From contig CANMPP010000005.1 in the NCBI GenBank assembly GCA_947499735.1, positions 124,001 through 188,000 of the forward strand: a stretch of DNA of 64,000 nucleotides. Reading direction: 5' to 3'. Shown here in pieces: positions 61,349-64,000 of this stretch. The DNA is from an uncultured Pelagimonas sp. (lineage in GTDB: Bacteria > Pseudomonadota > Alphaproteobacteria > Rhodobacterales > Rhodobacteraceae). The notes under the pieces are model-generated. The model worked only from the letters and a program-made list of their open reading frames with translations, was not told the DNA's origin and did no database searches. The translations under genes and the position numbers were made by a program. Within the stretch, counting starts at the first letter, position 1. Each line of letters starts with the position of its first letter.

Positions 61349-62479
61349 GTGCCTGATGATTTGAAATTCACCCCGCTTTTTGAATTGCATGCCGAACTGG
61401 GTGCAAAAATGGTCCCCTTTGCCGGGTGGTCCATGCCGGTGCAATATCCACTGGGTGTGATGAAAGAACATTTGTTTTGCCGTGAAAATGCGGGCCTCTT
61501 TGATGTCAGCCATATGGGGCAGGTTTTGCTATCTGGTGATGGTGTCGCTGCTGCGCTGGAAACCCTGATTCCACAGGCTGTGATCGGGTTGAAAAAAGGA
61601 CGGCAGCGCTATGGGTTTTTCACCAATGATACGGGTGGCATCGAAGATGATTTGATGTTCGCCAATCGTGGCGATCATATCTACATGGTGGTGAATGCGG
61701 CCTGCGTTGACGCAGATATCGCGCGCCTGCGGGCTGGGCTTGAAAATAAAGGCATCACCGTCACGCCGGTTGCTGACCGTGCGCTGATTGCGTTGCAGGG
61801 GCCGAAAGCAGAAGAGGCCTTGGCGCAGCTGAATCCAGATATACGCGATATGAATTTCATGGATGTCGCCAATATAGAGCTGTGCGGTGCGACCGCATGG
61901 GTGTCGCGGTCGGGTTATACCGGTGAAGACGGGTTTGAAATTTCTATCCCGGATGCGCATGCCGAAACCTTGGCCCGGGCTTTGTTGGATCAGGATATCG
62001 TTGCGCCGATCGGATTGGGCGCGCGGGACAGTCTGCGGTTAGAGGCAGGGCTATGTCTTTATGGTCATGACATGTCCGGCACAACAACTCCGGCTGAGGC
62101 CGCGCTCGGTTGGGGTATTCAAAAAATACGCCGCTCGGATGGCGCCCGCGCGGGTGGTTTTCCCGGCGCATCATGTGTTTTGGCGGAACTTGTGTCCGGG
62201 GCAGAAACCTGCCGTGTGGGCCTATTGCCCCAAGGCCGCGCGCCGATGCGGGAAGGTGTCGCGCTTTATGAAACATCAGAGGCGGATACGCCGATTGGGC
62301 GGATCACATCAGGTGGATTTGGACCCAGCATAGGCGCACCCGTGGCAATGGGATATCTGCCCGCAAGGCTGAGCGAACCCGATACAGTTGTTTATGGAGA
62401 CTTGCGCGGTAAAAGATTGCCAGTCACTGTAGCCCCGCTTCCTTTTGTTCCTGCGCGTTTTAAACGTGCAAAACCTTAA
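61349..62479 (+). CDS. gcvT: Glycine cleavage system T protein (aminomethyltransferase)
   Basis: GcvT transfers the methylene group from the aminomethyl-lipoyl arm of GcvH to tetrahydrofolate. The 376-aa protein starts at GTG 61349 with GAAGGA eight bases upstream. It has FELHAELGAKMVPFAGWSMPVQYP, GLFDVSHMGQV, ALQGPKAEEAL and SRSGYTGEDGFEI. The upstream TTG 61304 is not needed and lies in the untranslated leader. The following gcvH and gcvP complete the operon under riboswitch control. Confidence 0.95.
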   Translation: MPDDLKFTPLFELHAELGAKMVPFAGWSMPVQYPLGVMKEHLFCRENAGLFDVSHMGQVLLSGDGVAAALETLIPQAVIGLKKGRQRYGFFTNDTGGIEDDLMFANRGDHIYMVVNAACVDADIARLRAGLENKGITVTPVADRALIALQGPKAEEALAQLNPDIRDMNFMDVANIELCGATAWVSRSGYTGEDGFEISIPDAHAETLARALLDQDIVAPIGLGARDSLRLEAGLCLYGHDMSGTTTPAEAALGWGIQKIRRSDGARAGGFPGASCVLAELVSGAETCRVGLLPQGRAPMREGVALYETSEADTPIGRITSGGFGPSIGAPVAMGYLPARLSEPDTVVYGDLRGKRLPVTVAPLPFVPARFKRAKP

Positions 62480-62509
62480 ATCCAGGCATTCCAAGTCAAA
62501 GGACCCGAG

Positions 62510-62869
62510 ATGAAATATACCGAAGAGCATGAATGGCTGATGGACGAAGATGGCATCGTCACGGTTGGCATTACGGCGCATGCGGCCGAGCAATTGGGCG
62601 ACATCGTTTTTGTTGAATTGCCCGAAGCCGGCACAACCGTGTCTAAGGATGATGAAATCGTTGTGATTGAATCGGTCAAAGCCGCCTCTGACATCTTGTC
62701 CCCTTTGGATGGTGAGATCGTCGAAGTGAATGAACCACTGGTGGATGACCCGGGTTCGGTGAACGAAGATCCCGAGGGTAACGCCTGGTTCTTCAAGATC
62801 AAGGCCGATGATCCGTCTCAGATGGACGATTATATGGATATCAACGCCTACAAAGACTTTATCGGCTGA
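62510..62869 (+). CDS. gcvH: Glycine cleavage system H protein
   Basis: The 119-aa lipoyl carrier of the glycine cleavage system. The lipoylated Lys is in [14 protein letters not shown], and YTEEHEWL with [12 protein letters not shown] are typical. It shuttles intermediates between GcvP, GcvT and dihydrolipoyl dehydrogenase. ATG 62510 starts 30 bases after gcvT. Confidence 0.97.
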   Translation: MKYTEEHEWLMDEDGIVTVGITAHAAEQLGDIVFVELPEAGTTVSKDDEIVVIESVKAASDILSPLDGEIVEVNEPLVDDPGSVNEDPEGNAWFFKIKADDPSQMDDYMDINAYKDFIG

Positions 62870-62958
62870 TATCCCCCCGCTTTGCGGTTTCTGACCACGT
62901 TTCCCGCCTTGGAGTGATTTCAAGGCGATAAGATAGTTATGCCTGAAGGATGCTGAAA

Positions 62959-64000
62959 ATGCCCTATGCACCGACACCTTATGCGCCCTACGACTTTGCC
63001 AATCGCCGCCATATTGGCCCCTCTCCAAGTGAGATGGGGGATATGTTGAAAACGATTGGTGTGGAAAATCTGGGGGAACTGATTGACCAGACGGTTCCCG
63101 CAGATATCCGTCAGACCGAGGCATTGGATTTTCCCACGGCGCTGACCGAGCGCGGGGTCTTGCATAAGATGCGCGAAGTTGCGGGCAAAAATCAGGTTCT
63201 GACATCGCTGATCGGCATGGGCTATTACGGGACGATCACGCCCCCTGCGATCCAGCGCAATATTCTAGAGAACCCGGCGTGGTACACGGCCTATACCCCC
63301 TATCAACCTGAAATCAGTCAGGGGCGGCTTGAGGCGCTGTTGAACTACCAAACGATGGTATGTGATCTGACGGGGCTAGAGATCGCCAATGCTTCATTGC
63401 TGGATGAAGCCACCGCCTGTGCCGAGGCGATGACCATGGCGCAAAGAGTTGCGAAATCGAAAGCCAAAGCATTTTTTGTCGATGAAAATTGCCATCCTCA
63501 GAATATTGCTGTGATCAAGACCCGGGCCGAGCCGTTGGGCATCGATGTGATCGTTGGCGCGCCGGATACATTGGATGCGACCGCTGTCTATGGCGCGATC
63601 TTCCAATATCCCGGCACCCATGGCGCAGTGATGGATTTCACCCCTCAAATTGAGGAGCTGCATGCCAATAAGGGTGTTGCCATTATGGCGGCGGATCTGA
63701 TGGCGCTTTGTGTCTTAAAAGAACCCGGTGCGATGGGGGCTGATATCGCTGTTGGTTCGTCTCAGCGCTTTGGGGTTCCTTTGGGATATGGCGGGCCGCA
63801 TGCGGCCTATATGGCCTGTCGAGAGGCGCATAAACGTTCGATGCCGGGTCGCATCGTTGGCGTATCGATCGACAGTTTGGGAAACCGCGCCTATCGTTTG
63901 GCATTGCAAACCCGCGAACAGCATATTCGCCGCGAAAAGGCGACATCCAATGTCTGTACGGCGCAGGCGCTGTTGGCTGTGATGGCTGGGTTTTATGCGG
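62959..64000 (+). CDS. gcvP: Glycine dehydrogenase (decarboxylating), N-terminal part, cut by window end
   Basis: The P protein is the PLP enzyme that decarboxylates glycine. The frame from ATG 62959 (GAAGGA nine bases upstream) runs open for 347 codons to the window end. Recognisable pieces are [71 protein letters not shown] and [19 protein letters not shown]. The C-terminal half with the PLP lysine lies outside the window. Confidence 0.95.
   Translation, partial: MPYAPTPYAPYDFANRRHIGPSPSEMGDMLKTIGVENLGELIDQTVPADIRQTEALDFPTALTERGVLHKMREVAGKNQVLTSLIGMGYYGTITPPAIQRNILENPAWYTAYTPYQPEISQGRLEALLNYQTMVCDLTGLEIANASLLDEATACAEAMTMAQRVAKSKAKAFFVDENCHPQNIAVIKTRAEPLGIDVIVGAPDTLDATAVYGAIFQYPGTHGAVMDFTPQIEELHANKGVAIMAADLMALCVLKEPGAMGADIAVGSSQRFGVPLGYGGPHAAYMACREAHKRSMPGRIVGVSIDSLGNRAYRLALQTREQHIRREKATSNVCTAQALLAVMAGFYA

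Noticed and set aside
1-64000. Mobile elements, prophage, gene transfer agent genes, tRNA genes
   Set aside because: I looked for transposase, integrase, phage structural genes and cloverleaf-type sequences and saw none in the window.

Overview
The window looks like a chromosomal segment from an alphaproteobacterium of the Rhodobacteraceae (Roseobacter group). The evidence is gene content and arrangement. There is a RegB / SenC / RegA redox cluster, an hslV-membrane protein-hslU block, and a divL-like-tsaE-amgK-murU-addB-addA-trxA string. A tandem glycine riboswitch precedes gcvT-gcvH-gcvP, and there is a secreted RTX-Hint protein. Base composition is moderate (roughly mid-50s % GC by eye). 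I see no tRNA or rRNA gene, no insertion sequence, no phage gene and no CRISPR array. Genus was not determined.

Layout. 1-4000: end of a SpoIIE-type phosphatase, a Nudix hydrolase, then the tightly packed set hslO, CoA-pyrophosphatase and CCA-adding enzyme. 4180-9663: two adjacent full-length ABC exporter half-transporters, a small P-loop kinase and a TrmA/RumA-type RNA methyltransferase. 9748-12241: an envelope group with two L,D-transpeptidase-family proteins, a CAP-domain lipoprotein and a very small secreted/membrane protein. 12319-16693: ferrochelatase and ubiG, divergent from a proline iminopeptidase joined to an orphan peptide-binding protein. 16694-21681: H-type lectin, hslU, membrane protein, hslV, a phosphotransferase and thioredoxin. 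21745-31752: addA, addB, murU, amgK, tsaE and a DivL-like PAS protein, several joined by 4-base start/stop overlaps. 32041-34884: regB, senC, regA. 35055-38527: Tat-exported metallo-hydrolase, gltX, DMT permease. 38630-43333: two uncharacterised proteins, a lipoprotein, ilvD and an AEC carrier. 43553-49380: TetR regulator, fghA, DUF188 protein, HAD phosphatase, CPBP protease, accD, folC. 49470-49686: probable small RNA. 49686-58674: zapE, MFS, GNAT, glycosyltransferase, methyltransferase-like protein, K+ channel with zinc ribbon, cytochrome c', serB, asparaginase, IalB-like protein. 58724-64000: RTX-Hint protein, gamma-glutamylcyclotransferase-like protein, glycine riboswitch and the glycine-cleavage genes (gcvP cut by the window end).

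How the genes work together. Most are housekeeping: tRNA maturation and charging (cca, gltX, tsaE), protein quality control (hslO, hslVU), double-strand break repair (addAB), heme and quinone synthesis (hemH, ubiG), fatty acid and folate metabolism (accD, folC), and one-carbon/serine/glycine metabolism (serB, gcvTHP, fghA). AmgK and MurU form the short peptidoglycan-recycling route from MurNAc to UDP-MurNAc. RegB-RegA with SenC links respiratory redox state to gene expression.

The least explained items are: a promoter-plus-terminator unit between folC and zapE that looks like an unannotated small RNA; a DivL-like protein that ends before any kinase domain; a voltage-gated-type K+ channel carrying a C-terminal zinc ribbon; the RTX-Hint protein; a tiny abundant-looking secreted protein with a structured leader; and a paired glycosyltransferase / SAM-fold gene set. 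I did not find a clear, entirely new multi-gene system. No database search could be run, so all family names come from motif recognition.
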